DNA of 20,943 nucleotides from JACPNE01 sp964444465 (GCA_964444465.1 CAYUGZ010000013.1:1-20943); one strand, 5' to 3'. Counted from the stretch's first letter, positions 7,383 to 15,148 are shown. Program-made: numbers and translations. Notes: a model not told the origin generated them from the letters alone.

Positions 7383-8318
7383 ATGCTATTTACTGAAAAA
7401 TACAGGCCAAAAAAATTTGAGGATATTAAAGGACAGAAGATCATAGTTGAGAGGATAAAAGCTATGGTTGAGAATAAAAACTTAAATAATCTATTATTTG
7501 CCGGTCCAGCAGGTGTTGGTAAAACTTCTCTAATTTTAGTTGCCACTAGGGAATTATATGGAGATGGATGGCAAGAGAATACTCTAGAGTTAAATGCCTC
7601 AGATGAAAGAGGGATAGATATTGTAAGAAATAAGGTTAAAGATTTTGCAAGAACTAAATCATTCGGAGACATTCCTAAATTATGCATACTAGATGAAGCT
7701 GATTCCTTAACAAGAGAGGCACAACAAGCATTGAGAAGAACTATGGAAACTTTCTCAAATACTTGTAGATTTTGTTTATTAGCTAATTATTCTTCAAAAA
7801 TCATAGATCCTATACAAAGTAGATGTACTGTTTTTAGATTTAAACCTTTAGAAAAAGAAGAAATTAAATTAATAATAGATAACGTAGCTAAAAATGAAAA
7901 ATTAAACATAGATGAAAAAGCATCGGATGCCTTAATTGAAGTTGGAGAAGGAGATGTAAGAAAGATTGAAAATATTCTACAAAGTTGTGTTGTTGTTAAT
8001 AAAGATATAACTGAAAATTTAATTTATGATTTAGTTTCTAGAGCAAAACCTAAAGATATAATTGAAATTTTGAATATTGCCATTAAAGGTGATTTTATTA
8101 AAGCCAGAGAGAGATTATTAGAAGTGATGTTACAACAAGGATTAAGTGGATTAGATGTTATCAAACAAATTCATAGAGAAATTTGGAATTTAGATTTAGA
8201 AGATAAAGAAAAAATAAGATTAATAGATAGATGTGGAGAGATTGAATTTAGAATTGTAGAGGGTAGTGATGAATTCTTACAACTAGAAACTTTATTATCA
8301 AATTTTGTTAAAAAATGA
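7383..8318 (+). CDS. rfcS: Replication factor C small subunit
   Basis: Small subunit of the clamp loader that opens PCNA and places it on primer-template junctions; archaeal RFC usually has four small and one large subunit. The 311-residue AAA+ protein has the RFC boxes in order: EKYRPK (5-10), Walker A GPAGVGKT (41-48), LNASDERGIDIVR (70-82), Walker B with D104/E105 in CILDEAD, sensor 1 LLANY (132-136), and the SRC motif S146-R147-C148 that gives the trans-acting arginine. The C-terminal collar (about 225-311) is complete. Length is slightly below the 315-330 typical of archaea. No intein. It overlaps the next gene by ATGA, so translation is coupled. Confidence 0.97.
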   Translation: MLFTEKYRPKKFEDIKGQKIIVERIKAMVENKNLNNLLFAGPAGVGKTSLILVATRELYGDGWQENTLELNASDERGIDIVRNKVKDFARTKSFGDIPKLCILDEADSLTREAQQALRRTMETFSNTCRFCLLANYSSKIIDPIQSRCTVFRFKPLEKEEIKLIIDNVAKNEKLNIDEKASDALIEVGEGDVRKIENILQSCVVVNKDITENLIYDLVSRAKPKDIIEILNIAIKGDFIKARERLLEVMLQQGLSGLDVIKQIHREIWNLDLEDKEKIRLIDRCGEIEFRIVEGSDEFLQLETLLSNFVKK

Positions 8319-8911
8319 AAGTAAATTTTTTTTATTCAGCGCCATATGATAAGATGTTGACAATAATGTCTAATTTTGATTATTCTGTAGAACAAAGTTC
8401 TGAAGCAAAAAAGTGTTTAAAAGAGATTGAAAAAAGTTGGAGAAAAGTGGAAAACAAAGTTATGAAAGAGATTGAAAAGACAAGTAAATTAAAATTTAAA
8501 GGGAATGCAACTTGTTTTTTAGTTAAACATATGGGCTATAATGCCTTGTCTCACCCTTTAACAATAAAGATGAACAATGATTATAATAAATTCAATGATG
8601 TTTTATTACATGAGATGATTCATTTAATATTAGTTCAAAGTGTTGAAAGTAAAGAACTACTATACTCATTAAATAGGTTATATCCAAAAAAAGATAGGTC
8701 ATTTATTGCTCATCTTCCTTTATTATTAATTGAAAGAAGAGTTATAGAAAATTTATTTGGAGACAAACATTATAAAAATATCCTTAAAGAAGATAATGAA
8801 ATAGAAGGATTAAGGGAAGTTTGGGAAGAAACAAATAAGTTATATAATAATTTCAAAAATTCTAAAATTGGAATCTTAAAATTCTTCAAAAATGAGCTTG
8901 CTAATAAATAA
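8315..8911 (+). CDS. Putative zinc metalloprotease (HExxH) inside the RFC operon
   Basis: A 198-residue protein not assigned to a named family. Residues 99-103 read HEMIH, a zincin HExxH motif, inside a helix preceded by DVLL. A possible third ligand is H133 in FIAHLPL, about 30 residues on, followed by a helix with E140. An earlier VKHM...LSHPLTI block (70-84) resembles the strand that flanks the active site in small metallopeptidases. I recall similar short HE(L/M)IH proteins from DPANN and CPR genomes, annotated as hypothetical. No signal peptide or membrane segment is seen, so it is probably cytoplasmic. The ATG overlaps the RFC-S stop (ATGA) and the 3' end overlaps the RFC-L start by 20 bases, so it is made with the clamp loader. 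Protease activity and target are unproven. Confidence 0.72.
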   Translation: MKVNFFYSAPYDKMLTIMSNFDYSVEQSSEAKKCLKEIEKSWRKVENKVMKEIEKTSKLKFKGNATCFLVKHMGYNALSHPLTIKMNNDYNKFNDVLLHEMIHLILVQSVESKELLYSLNRLYPKKDRSFIAHLPLLLIERRVIENLFGDKHYKNILKEDNEIEGLREVWEETNKLYNNFKNSKIGILKFFKNELANK

Positions 8912-10112
8912 ATACAAACCTAAAAAGATAGATGATCTAGTTGGAGTAGATAGAGAAATAAAAGTAATAAAAGATTTCATTTTAAACTTTAAGAAAGGAA
9001 AAGCGTTGTTAATTTTCGGACCTTGTGGTTGTGGTAAAACTTCTAGTATAGAAATCTTAGCTGAAGATTTAGATTTAGAGCTTTTTGAATTGAATGCAAG
9101 TAATTTTAGAGATAAAGCAAGTATAGAAAATATTTTAGGAAGCGCAATAAAACAAAAATCTCTTTTTTCAAAAGGGAAAATAATATTATTAGATGAGATA
9201 GATGGACTTAGTAGTAAAGATAGGGGAGGATTAACTGCATTAATTAAGATAATACAAACATCTGAACTTCCAATAATTTTAACATCCAATGATGTAGAAC
9301 TAGAAAAATTAGAAAGTTTGATAAAAAAAGTTGTATTACTGGAATACAAAAAGTTAGAAGATGAAAGAATATTCTTAAAATTAAAAGATATATGTGAAAA
9401 AGAAAAAATAAAATTCAATTCAAAAGACTTAGAAAAACTAGCAATTGTTAGTAGGGGAGATTTAAGAGCAGCAATTATTGACCTACAAACTTTAACATCA
9501 AATAATGAATTAATTGTAGAAGGAATAGAAGACTTTGATAGACTGCAATCAGAAGATACAAATAAAGTTTTGAATGTAATCTTTAAAAAAAATGATATTA
9601 GTGAATCTAGAAGACATATTGATTTATTGAATACAAATTTAATAGATGTTTCTAAAAGAAATCTAACAAATGTTGTGTTTAATAATGAAAATGTTTTATA
9701 TTATTGGTTAGAAGAAAACATCCCTTTTCAATATGACAACAATTCTTTGAGTAATTCATTTGAAATTTTAAGTAGATCTGATTTATTTAGAGGAAGAATA
9801 ATGAGAAGACAATACTGGAGATATTTAGCTTATATTGTAGATTTATTTTCATCAATATCTTTAGAGAATAATAAAAGTATGTTTAGTAGTTATAAAAAAA
9901 CAAAAAGAAGTCCTAAAAACAATAAAAAATTATGGTTTTTAGTAAGCAGAAAAAAGAAAGATATTGCTGGAAAGATTGCATTAAGATCTAATATTTCAAT
10001 GAAAAGAGCATTAAATGATTTTTATTACTATAATCTTATGTTAAATAATGAAGATTTGCAAGATTATCTTGATTTGACTAAAGAAGAGATTGAATGGATC
10101 AATAAAAGATAG
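8892..10112 (+). CDS. rfcL: Replication factor C large subunit
   Basis: Large clamp-loader subunit, 406 residues. Recognisable parts are NKYKPKKIDDLVG (6-18), Walker A GPCGCGKT (43-50), ELNASNFRDK (66-75) and Walker B ILLDEIDGL (98-106, D101/E102), then LTSND (131-135) and SRGDLRAAIIDLQ in the lid. The C-terminal collar is short and basic and ends at EWINKR. Archaeal RFC-L proteins are usually about 470-500 residues and end in a lysine-rich tail with a PCNA-binding QxxLxxFF box; neither is visible here. Walker A has Cys where Pro is usual (GPP to GPC). The start overlaps the metalloprotease-like gene by 20 bases. Downstream T-rich sequence overlaps the promoter of the next gene. Confidence 0.93.
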   Translation: MSLLINKYKPKKIDDLVGVDREIKVIKDFILNFKKGKALLIFGPCGCGKTSSIEILAEDLDLELFELNASNFRDKASIENILGSAIKQKSLFSKGKIILLDEIDGLSSKDRGGLTALIKIIQTSELPIILTSNDVELEKLESLIKKVVLLEYKKLEDERIFLKLKDICEKEKIKFNSKDLEKLAIVSRGDLRAAIIDLQTLTSNNELIVEGIEDFDRLQSEDTNKVLNVIFKKNDISESRRHIDLLNTNLIDVSKRNLTNVVFNNENVLYYWLEENIPFQYDNNSLSNSFEILSRSDLFRGRIMRRQYWRYLAYIVDLFSSISLENNKSMFSSYKKTKRSPKNNKKLWFLVSRKKKDIAGKIALRSNISMKRALNDFYYYNLMLNNEDLQDYLDLTKEEIEWINKR

Positions 10113-10125
10113 ATGTTTAAGAATC

Positions 10126-10138
10126 TTTTTATATTTTA
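10126..10138 (+). promoter_or_regulatory. Promoter of the HerA-like ATPase gene
   Basis: TTTTTATATTTTA is centred about 23 bases before the ATG at 10155, in the 42-base gap after RFC-L. The spacing suggests a leaderless transcript separate from the RFC operon. The T-rich part could also end the RFC transcript. Confidence 0.6.
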
Positions 10139-10154
10139 ATATAACTTAGAGCTT

Positions 10155-11468
10155 ATGCCTTATGACATTATAATAGGAAGAGATGAAGAAGATAGAAAAA
10201 AGTTTGGTAAAGAAGGTTCAGTATTTTTAGGAAAAGGTTATGTTAAAATGGGCCAGACTACTTCTTTAAGTAATAATATTTTCTTAGATGTTAACAAACC
10301 CCATGTTATACTTGTTGCTGGAAAAAGAGGTTCTGGAAAATCTACAACACTAAGTGTTATGGCAGAAGAGATGTCTAATCTTCCTGAAGAACTTAACAAA
10401 AAAATATCTTTTCTTTTATTTGATACCATGGGGATATTTTGGACAATGAAATATGGAAATGAAAGACAAAAAGATTTACTAGCAGAATGGGATTTAGAAC
10501 CAAAAAGTTTTGATATAAAAATATACACTCCTGTAGGTTTTCATGACATCTATAGAGAAAAAGGATTGCCAAGTGACCATAGATTCTCAATAAAAACAAA
10601 AGAATTAGGTGCTTCAGATTGGTGCATTACTTTTGGAGTTAGTTTAACTAGTCCACATGGAGTTTTGATAGAAAAATCCATTAAATCATTAAAGAAAAAA
10701 GAAAGTTTTTCTATACAAGATATAATTAATTTTATTAGAGAAGATAAAACTGCAGATAAAAATATAAAAAATGCAGTAGAAAATAGATTCACAGCTGCAG
10801 ATGGATGGGGTCTATTTGAAGAATATGGAACAGAGATTAAAGATTTGATTAAACCAGGACAAGCATCAGTTATAGACTTAAGTCCTTATACTTCTATAGC
10901 GGGAAATTGGAGTATAAAGGGATTGGTTGTTGGAATTATTTCTAGAAAATTAATAGAAGATAGAATTACTTATAGAAAGTATGAGGAATTAGATGAGATA
11001 AGAGGACATGCAAGTTTAACTTATTCCAAAGAAACTGAAGAACCATTAATTTGGGTTTTAATTGATGAAGCTCATGAATTACTACCTAGAGAAGGAAAAA
11101 CTTCAGCTACAGATGCTTTAGTTCAGTTATTAAGAGAAGGAAGACAACCAGGAATAAGTTTAGTTTTAGCTACACAGCAACCTGGAGAGATACATAAAGA
11201 TGTTTTAACTCAAAGTGATATAGTTGTTTCCCATAGATTAACTTCTAAGATAGATATAGAAGCATTGAATAGTATGATGCAAACATATTTGTTAGCGGAT
11301 GTTCAAAGATATATGAATGAACTTCCAGATTTAAAAGGATCTGCTCTAGTTTTAGATGATAATTCTGAAAGGATTTATCCAATAAGAGTTCATCCAAAAA
11401 TGAGTTGGCATGGTGGTGAAACACCAAGTGTATTAAAAGTGAAAAAAGAATTGTTTAAAGAACTTTAA
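10155..11468 (+). CDS. HerA/FtsK-superfamily ATPase (DUF87, COG0433)
   Basis: A 437-residue RecA-like motor ATPase of the HerA/FtsK clan. An N-terminal beta-rich segment (1-48) is followed by Walker A GKRGSGKS (56-63), an insertion (about 100-280), Walker B LIWVLIDEAHE (298-308, D304/E305), the arginine-containing LLREGRQPG block (325-333) and the sensor segment LATQQPGEIHKDVLTQSD (338-355). Related HerA proteins form hexamers that pump or unwind DNA and work with the NurA nuclease in end resection. This protein lacks the clear HAS barrel of classical HerA and no NurA gene is adjacent, so it is best called HerA-like. Substrate unknown. Its 3' end overlaps the opposing Trm5-like gene by 14 bases. 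Confidence 0.9.
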   Translation: MPYDIIIGRDEEDRKKFGKEGSVFLGKGYVKMGQTTSLSNNIFLDVNKPHVILVAGKRGSGKSTTLSVMAEEMSNLPEELNKKISFLLFDTMGIFWTMKYGNERQKDLLAEWDLEPKSFDIKIYTPVGFHDIYREKGLPSDHRFSIKTKELGASDWCITFGVSLTSPHGVLIEKSIKSLKKKESFSIQDIINFIREDKTADKNIKNAVENRFTAADGWGLFEEYGTEIKDLIKPGQASVIDLSPYTSIAGNWSIKGLVVGIISRKLIEDRITYRKYEELDEIRGHASLTYSKETEEPLIWVLIDEAHELLPREGKTSATDALVQLLREGRQPGISLVLATQQPGEIHKDVLTQSDIVVSHRLTSKIDIEALNSMMQTYLLADVQRYMNELPDLKGSALVLDDNSERIYPIRVHPKMSWHGGETPSVLKVKKELFKEL

Positions 11469-12267
11469 AGTCAACACATATCCTATATTTTCTTGGTGCA
11501 TATTGCCCACATTTTACAGTTCTTAAAATCCTAAATTTTTTAATTTGTTTTTTTATTTTTTCTTTTGTTTTAGAAAATTCATCTTCATGCTGAAAATCAT
11601 AAAAATGTATTATTGTATTTTTTTTAGACACTTTTAGTACATCTTTTAAAAAATCTTCAGCATTTTTAGGGAGAGGCATAATTATTCTATCAAATTTCTT
11701 ATTTAATTTAGGAATTATTTTTTTAACATCTCCTTTTATTAAGTTTATATTATTTAATTTGTTTAATTTAAGATTCTCTAGAGCATATTTATGTGCTTCT
11801 TTATTTAATTCAATTCCGTAAATCTCTTTAGCTTTAGAATTTTTTGAGATAACTAAAGGATAAATTCCAACTCCTGAAAACATAACCAAAATTAATTCTT
11901 TTGATTTAACTAATTTAGAAATTCTTAATCTTTCATTAGCTAATCTAGGGGAAAAATAACAAGTTTCTATGTTCAATTTTGAGATTATATCATTTTCTTT
12001 ATTTATGGATTCTTTAGTTTTCTCTCCTGATATAATTTTAATTTTTGGAGTTCTATACTTTCCTTTATAAAATTCAGTTTTTTTTACTACAGTCTTAATG
12101 TTTCTATGTTCTTTAAGTAAAATATTTGCAATTAATTTTTCTTTTTTGATTAATTCTTTAGGAAAATCTAAGAATATTGCAATAGATCCAACTACATCAA
12201 AAGACATAGGTAGTAATTCTAGTTCTTTTTTTGTTAATTTATTTTTTAATAAATTCTTTAGTTTCAT
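11455..12267 (-). CDS. Trm5-family tRNA (guanine-37) methyltransferase
   Basis: A SAM-dependent class I methyltransferase of the Trm5/Taw2 family, 270 residues. It shows the D2-type substrate domain with FDVVGSIAI (23-31) and YKGKYRTP (67-74), the SPRLANER block (106-113), SAM motif I MFSGVGIYPL (129-138), the acidic IELN (152-155), GD (179-180) and a MPLPKNAEDFL catalytic-loop block (197-207). The LP-containing loop favours Trm5 (m1G37 formation) over Taw2 (wybutosine side chain). The N-terminal D1 domain of full-length Trm5b (about 335 residues) is missing, so it resembles the short forms called Trm5c. The ATG at 12267 is one base past the MFS stop. Exact product (m1G37 or a wyosine derivative step) is uncertain. 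Confidence 0.85.
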   Translation of the reverse strand: MKLKNLLKNKLTKKELELLPMSFDVVGSIAIFLDFPKELIKKEKLIANILLKEHRNIKTVVKKTEFYKGKYRTPKIKIISGEKTKESINKENDIISKLNIETCYFSPRLANERLRISKLVKSKELILVMFSGVGIYPLVISKNSKAKEIYGIELNKEAHKYALENLKLNKLNNINLIKGDVKKIIPKLNKKFDRIIMPLPKNAEDFLKDVLKVSKKNTIIHFYDFQHEDEFSKTKEKIKKQIKKFRILRTVKCGQYAPRKYRICVDFKVL

Positions 12268-12268
12268 T

Positions 12269-13390
12269 TTATCTATACTTTCCTTGTATTAGTGTCATTA
12301 TTGAAGTAAGTGCAAACAAAACAACAAAACTTTTTGTTAAAAGTAATATTAATAATAAAACAAAATGCCCTAATCCTACAAATGTTTCTCTTATAGTTAC
12401 ATGTTCTAAAGCATTTTTGCTTGATTTATCATAAAATGTAGACATGTAAGGTGTCATAAAAAATGTTCTTGATATTCCAGAAAAAGCACTAAAAAAATAT
12501 GCTAACAAAGATGTTTTAGTATAAATTTTTAATATCCAAGATAGAGCATATAATTTTGATCCATAAGACATTAATTTAAATTTTTTATTTGAATCAGTAT
12601 ATTTAGATGCTGTAAAGATTACAATAAGTGTAGATGCATAGATTAATGATCCCGCATACCCTACAATCAGAAAGCTTTTGAATAATAGATAGATGAACAA
12701 AGGCCATATAAAAACTTCAGATAGTGAAACTATTCCCTCACTAAAAAAGAATATTGAATCTTTAAGATTAGATTTATGATATAATCTTTTGAAAGTAAAT
12801 TTAGATTTAGGATAAATCTCATCAGATTTATACATTGGAATAATTGCTATTAATGTAATGATACTTACAATCATGAATAATACACTAAAACTAAAAAAAG
12901 TTAAGATTAATGCTGCAATAATTGGGCCTAATGCCCTCAAACCTAAATTTGAGATCCAAAGAAATCCAACTTCATGTCCTCTATTTTTTTTATCAGAACT
13001 ATTAATAAAATCAGTATGAAAAGCTGGCCAAAAAGTAACCAATGATAAAACATAAGGAATTAAAGACCAATATATTGAGATTCCAAAAGTACTAGAAGAA
13101 AAAAGCAATAAATAAAGTATAACAAGTAAGGGAAAATGTATTATTATTGAGTATTTTATTCCAATTATTGGAAGTAGTTTGGCCATAAAAGGGACTAAAA
13201 TCATTCTAAAAAACATTATGAATAAATAATATATAATTAGTTCATTAAAGGAATATCCTAAAGTTAGAATATAAATTGGAATGAACATTCCTACCATAGA
13301 AAGAACAAGAGATCTGATAGAGATAGCTAAATAATCTAATGATAAATTTTTGTTAAAATCAAATCCTAGCATATGATGATAATTAAACAT
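12269..13390 (-). CDS. MFS-type membrane transporter
   Basis: A very hydrophobic 373-residue protein with about 11-12 membrane segments (roughly 27-45, 50-69, 80-99, 103-121, 147-166, 169-186, 222-240, 245-263, 280-315 as one or two, 335-352, 354-370). A long charged loop (187-212) falls mid-protein, as between the two six-helix halves of major facilitator proteins. SSDKKNRGHEVGFLW (131-145) resembles the cytoplasmic loop A motif region in MFS members I recall from CPR/DPANN genomes. Substrate cannot be told. The frame extends to a GTG at 13402, but the ATG at 13390 (or 13372) is preferred; it overlaps the FEN1 stop by 8 bases. Lying between fen1 and a tRNA methyltransferase gives no hint of function. 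Confidence 0.8.
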   Translation of the reverse strand: MFNYHHMLGFDFNKNLSLDYLAISIRSLVLSMVGMFIPIYILTLGYSFNELIIYYLFIMFFRMILVPFMAKLLPIIGIKYSIIIHFPLLVILYLLLFSSSTFGISIYWSLIPYVLSLVTFWPAFHTDFINSSDKKNRGHEVGFLWISNLGLRALGPIIAALILTFFSFSVLFMIVSIITLIAIIPMYKSDEIYPKSKFTFKRLYHKSNLKDSIFFFSEGIVSLSEVFIWPLFIYLLFKSFLIVGYAGSLIYASTLIVIFTASKYTDSNKKFKLMSYGSKLYALSWILKIYTKTSLLAYFFSAFSGISRTFFMTPYMSTFYDKSSKNALEHVTIRETFVGLGHFVLLLILLLTKSFVVLFALTSIMTLIQGKYR

Positions 13391-14405
13391 TAATGAAATC
13401 ACCTAATCCTTTTTGAGATTGTTTTTGTTTTGAAATATTAAGCTTATCTAAGATTTTCTTTACTCTATCTTCAGAAAAATCGTGTTTATCAACTAATAAT
13501 TTTAATATTTTTTCTTCATCTGGATCTCGCCATTTCAGTTTGTAATTTTTCATGATAGGCATTGATTTAAACACAGCATAAACCTCTTTCCAATTAAACT
13601 CTGCTTCAACTTCTTTAAAAATTTTATCAAAGCTTTTATGTTGTTGAACAATCTTAAGTGCAGTTTTTGGGCCTATTCCTTTAACTCCAGCCCTATTATA
13701 ATCTGTTCCAACTAAGATTGCTAAAGCTAAAAGTTGATCTTGTTTTAATTTTAGATTTTTTAGTAGATTTTTTAATTCAATCATTTCAGGTTTGATTGAG
13801 ATTGTAGATCCTCCAGGAAGTTTTTTTCTTTGAGATAAAGTTAGATTTGTTATTAATCTTTTAGCTCCATAGATTAAAACATCCATGTCAGAAGAGGCAC
13901 AAGCCCAGACATCTCCTTTTTCACACATAAATGCAATTTGTGCATCACTTTCACTAGGAGCTTGTATTACTGGAATTCCTAAATTGTCTATTAATTCTTT
14001 AGATTCATTTATAACATCTCTAGTTAATCTAATTGTTTGTTTAGAATATTTATACATTGAATCAATATCTTCTTCATCTTTAGCCTTTTCTAATTTTTCT
14101 TGTGCTAATACTTTTCTATGTTCACGAGATTCTACTTCTTTTATCTTTAACAATGGGGGTTTTCCGTCAAAACATACACAAAATTTTACATTTCTTGACA
14201 TTAGATTAGATAATCTTGAAAGTATCCCTTGTAGATGTGAGGTTATATGTCCATTAGAATCCATTAAAGGGGTTCCATCTCTTTGTCTTATAGAACTTAA
14301 AAATTGATAAAGCATGTTAGGAGCGTCTATTGCTATTTTCTTATTAGCTAGATCATCAAAAGAAATTTCTTTTCTTGGAATTAAGTCTCTTAATTTCACT
14401 CCCAT
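13383..14405 (-). CDS. fen: Flap endonuclease FEN1
   Basis: Structure-specific 5' nuclease that removes flaps during Okazaki fragment maturation and long-patch repair, 340 residues (family usual). Active-site positions align with Pyrococcus numbering: D27 (AIDAPN), D80 (CFDGKPP), E152 and D154 (PSESDAQ), D173 and D175 (SSDMDV), and D235 (VGTDYN). The position usually held by the second Glu is Asp154. The helix-hairpin-helix GVKGIGPKTALKIV (240-253) is present, as is the helical arch region (about 85-130). The C-terminus QKGLGDFI (331-338) is a PCNA-interacting motif. A TATA box sits 25 bases upstream. It is the first gene of a three-gene operon with the MFS and Trm5-like genes. Confidence 0.97.
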   Translation of the reverse strand: MGVKLRDLIPRKEISFDDLANKKIAIDAPNMLYQFLSSIRQRDGTPLMDSNGHITSHLQGILSRLSNLMSRNVKFCVCFDGKPPLLKIKEVESREHRKVLAQEKLEKAKDEEDIDSMYKYSKQTIRLTRDVINESKELIDNLGIPVIQAPSESDAQIAFMCEKGDVWACASSDMDVLIYGAKRLITNLTLSQRKKLPGGSTISIKPEMIELKNLLKNLKLKQDQLLALAILVGTDYNRAGVKGIGPKTALKIVQQHKSFDKIFKEVEAEFNWKEVYAVFKSMPIMKNYKLKWRDPDEEKILKLLVDKHDFSEDRVKKILDKLNISKQKQSQKGLGDFINV

Positions 14406-14423
14406 TTTAATTGTTTATTAGTT

Positions 14424-14437
14424 ATATATATTTAAAT
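14424..14437 (-). promoter_or_regulatory. fen1 operon promoter (TATA box)
   Basis: The minus strand reads AAATATATAT around 14424-14434, with a centre about 25 bases before the FEN1 ATG at 14405. It shares an 89-base divergent gap with the promoter of the PD-(D/E)XK gene. The very A/T-rich gap holds no other feature. Confidence 0.7.
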
Positions 14438-14464
14438 TTAACTTAATAAATTTCACCAAAATCT

Positions 14465-14477
14465 TTATATTATAAAT
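14465..14477 (+). promoter_or_regulatory. Promoter of the PD-(D/E)XK gene (TATA box)
   Basis: TTATATTATAAAT is centred about 24 bases before the ATG at 14495, the same spacing as other promoters here. It faces away from the fen1 promoter in the same gap. Confidence 0.7.
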
Positions 14478-14494
14478 AAAATTTAATTAAAAAA

Positions 14495-15145
14495 ATGGTG
14501 ATTCAACAAATTTCTTTAGATCATAAAGGAGGGTTTTATTTTTATAGGATACATAATCAAAAAATAAACAAACTTTGTAATGGATTTAATGATCTTAATA
14601 ATTTTTTAGTTGATATGTTTAAAGATTGTCCTGATCAATTTTTTAATTCTGGTCCAAGAAGTTCTATGTTAAAATTTAAGTTAGATGTTGATGCAAAAAA
14701 AATTCAAGGACATGAGATATGTGATTTGGCAAGACATGGATTGATAGCGAATAATGAGAGATATAATAGTAATCATATGAAAGTTCAAAGTTTTATGTTA
14801 GAAAATGATTCAAATACTATAGCTGTTGAGATCCCAATTTGGTTAAGAAATAATGAAGTAGATTATTATTTAGATTTGTTTAAAACAATTCAGCCATTAA
14901 CTGGGCATATTGATATATTAAGGTTAGAAGATGATAAAATATGGGTGTGGGATTACAAACCTAATTCACATAATGAAGAATTTGCTTCTACTCAAATCTA
15001 TTTTTACGCATTAATGTTAAGTAAAAGAACAAATATTAGTTTAGATAATTTCAGATGTGGTTATTTTGATAAAAATTATGCTTATGTCTTCAAGCCAAAA
15101 GAAAATTTACTTACAAAAAATAAAAGGATAAAAGAATTCTTGTAA
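14495..15145 (+). CDS. PD-(D/E)XK (Cas4/RecB-like) nuclease-fold protein
   Basis: A 216-residue protein with the active-site pattern of RecB/Cas4-type PD-(D/E)XK nucleases. The signals in order are H73 in a helix (possible RecB His), E112 (VEIPIWL), GHID with D140 (137-140), the core strand VWDYKP with D153-Y154-K155, and a QxxxY-like helix Q167...Y171. This H/E/D/DxK/Q set is that of metal-dependent DNA exo- or endonucleases. It has four cysteines (28, 45, 76, 188), but not in the one-plus-three arrangement that holds the Cas4 iron-sulfur cluster, and there are no cas genes nearby. It has its own promoter and lies 34 bases before polB, divergent from fen1, so a role in replication or repair is plausible. 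Activity and strand preference are unknown. Confidence 0.7.
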   Translation: MVIQQISLDHKGGFYFYRIHNQKINKLCNGFNDLNNFLVDMFKDCPDQFFNSGPRSSMLKFKLDVDAKKIQGHEICDLARHGLIANNERYNSNHMKVQSFMLENDSNTIAVEIPIWLRNNEVDYYLDLFKTIQPLTGHIDILRLEDDKIWVWDYKPNSHNEEFASTQIYFYALMLSKRTNISLDNFRCGYFDKNYAYVFKPKENLLTKNKRIKEFL

Positions 15146-15148
15146 AAA

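Noticed and set aside
7304..7687. 128-codon N-terminal extension of the ileS reading frame
   Set aside because: It is antisense to the conserved RFC-S start region, is low in charge as shadow frames are here, and the ATG at 7303 has a correctly spaced TATA box.
8876..9418. 180-residue open frame antisense to RFC-L
   Set aside because: Ser/Phe/Leu-rich composition is typical of antisense frames in AT-rich genes, and RFC-L motifs occupy the same DNA.
14406..14494. tRNA or small RNA gene in the fen1/nuclease gap
   Set aside because: The 89-base gap is almost only A and T with no cloverleaf stems; two oppositely facing TATA boxes explain it. No other gap is long enough for a tRNA.
14495..15145. 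Cas4 and a CRISPR link for the PD-(D/E)XK protein
   Set aside because: No repeat-spacer array or other cas gene is present, and its four cysteines are not placed like the Cas4 iron-sulfur cluster.
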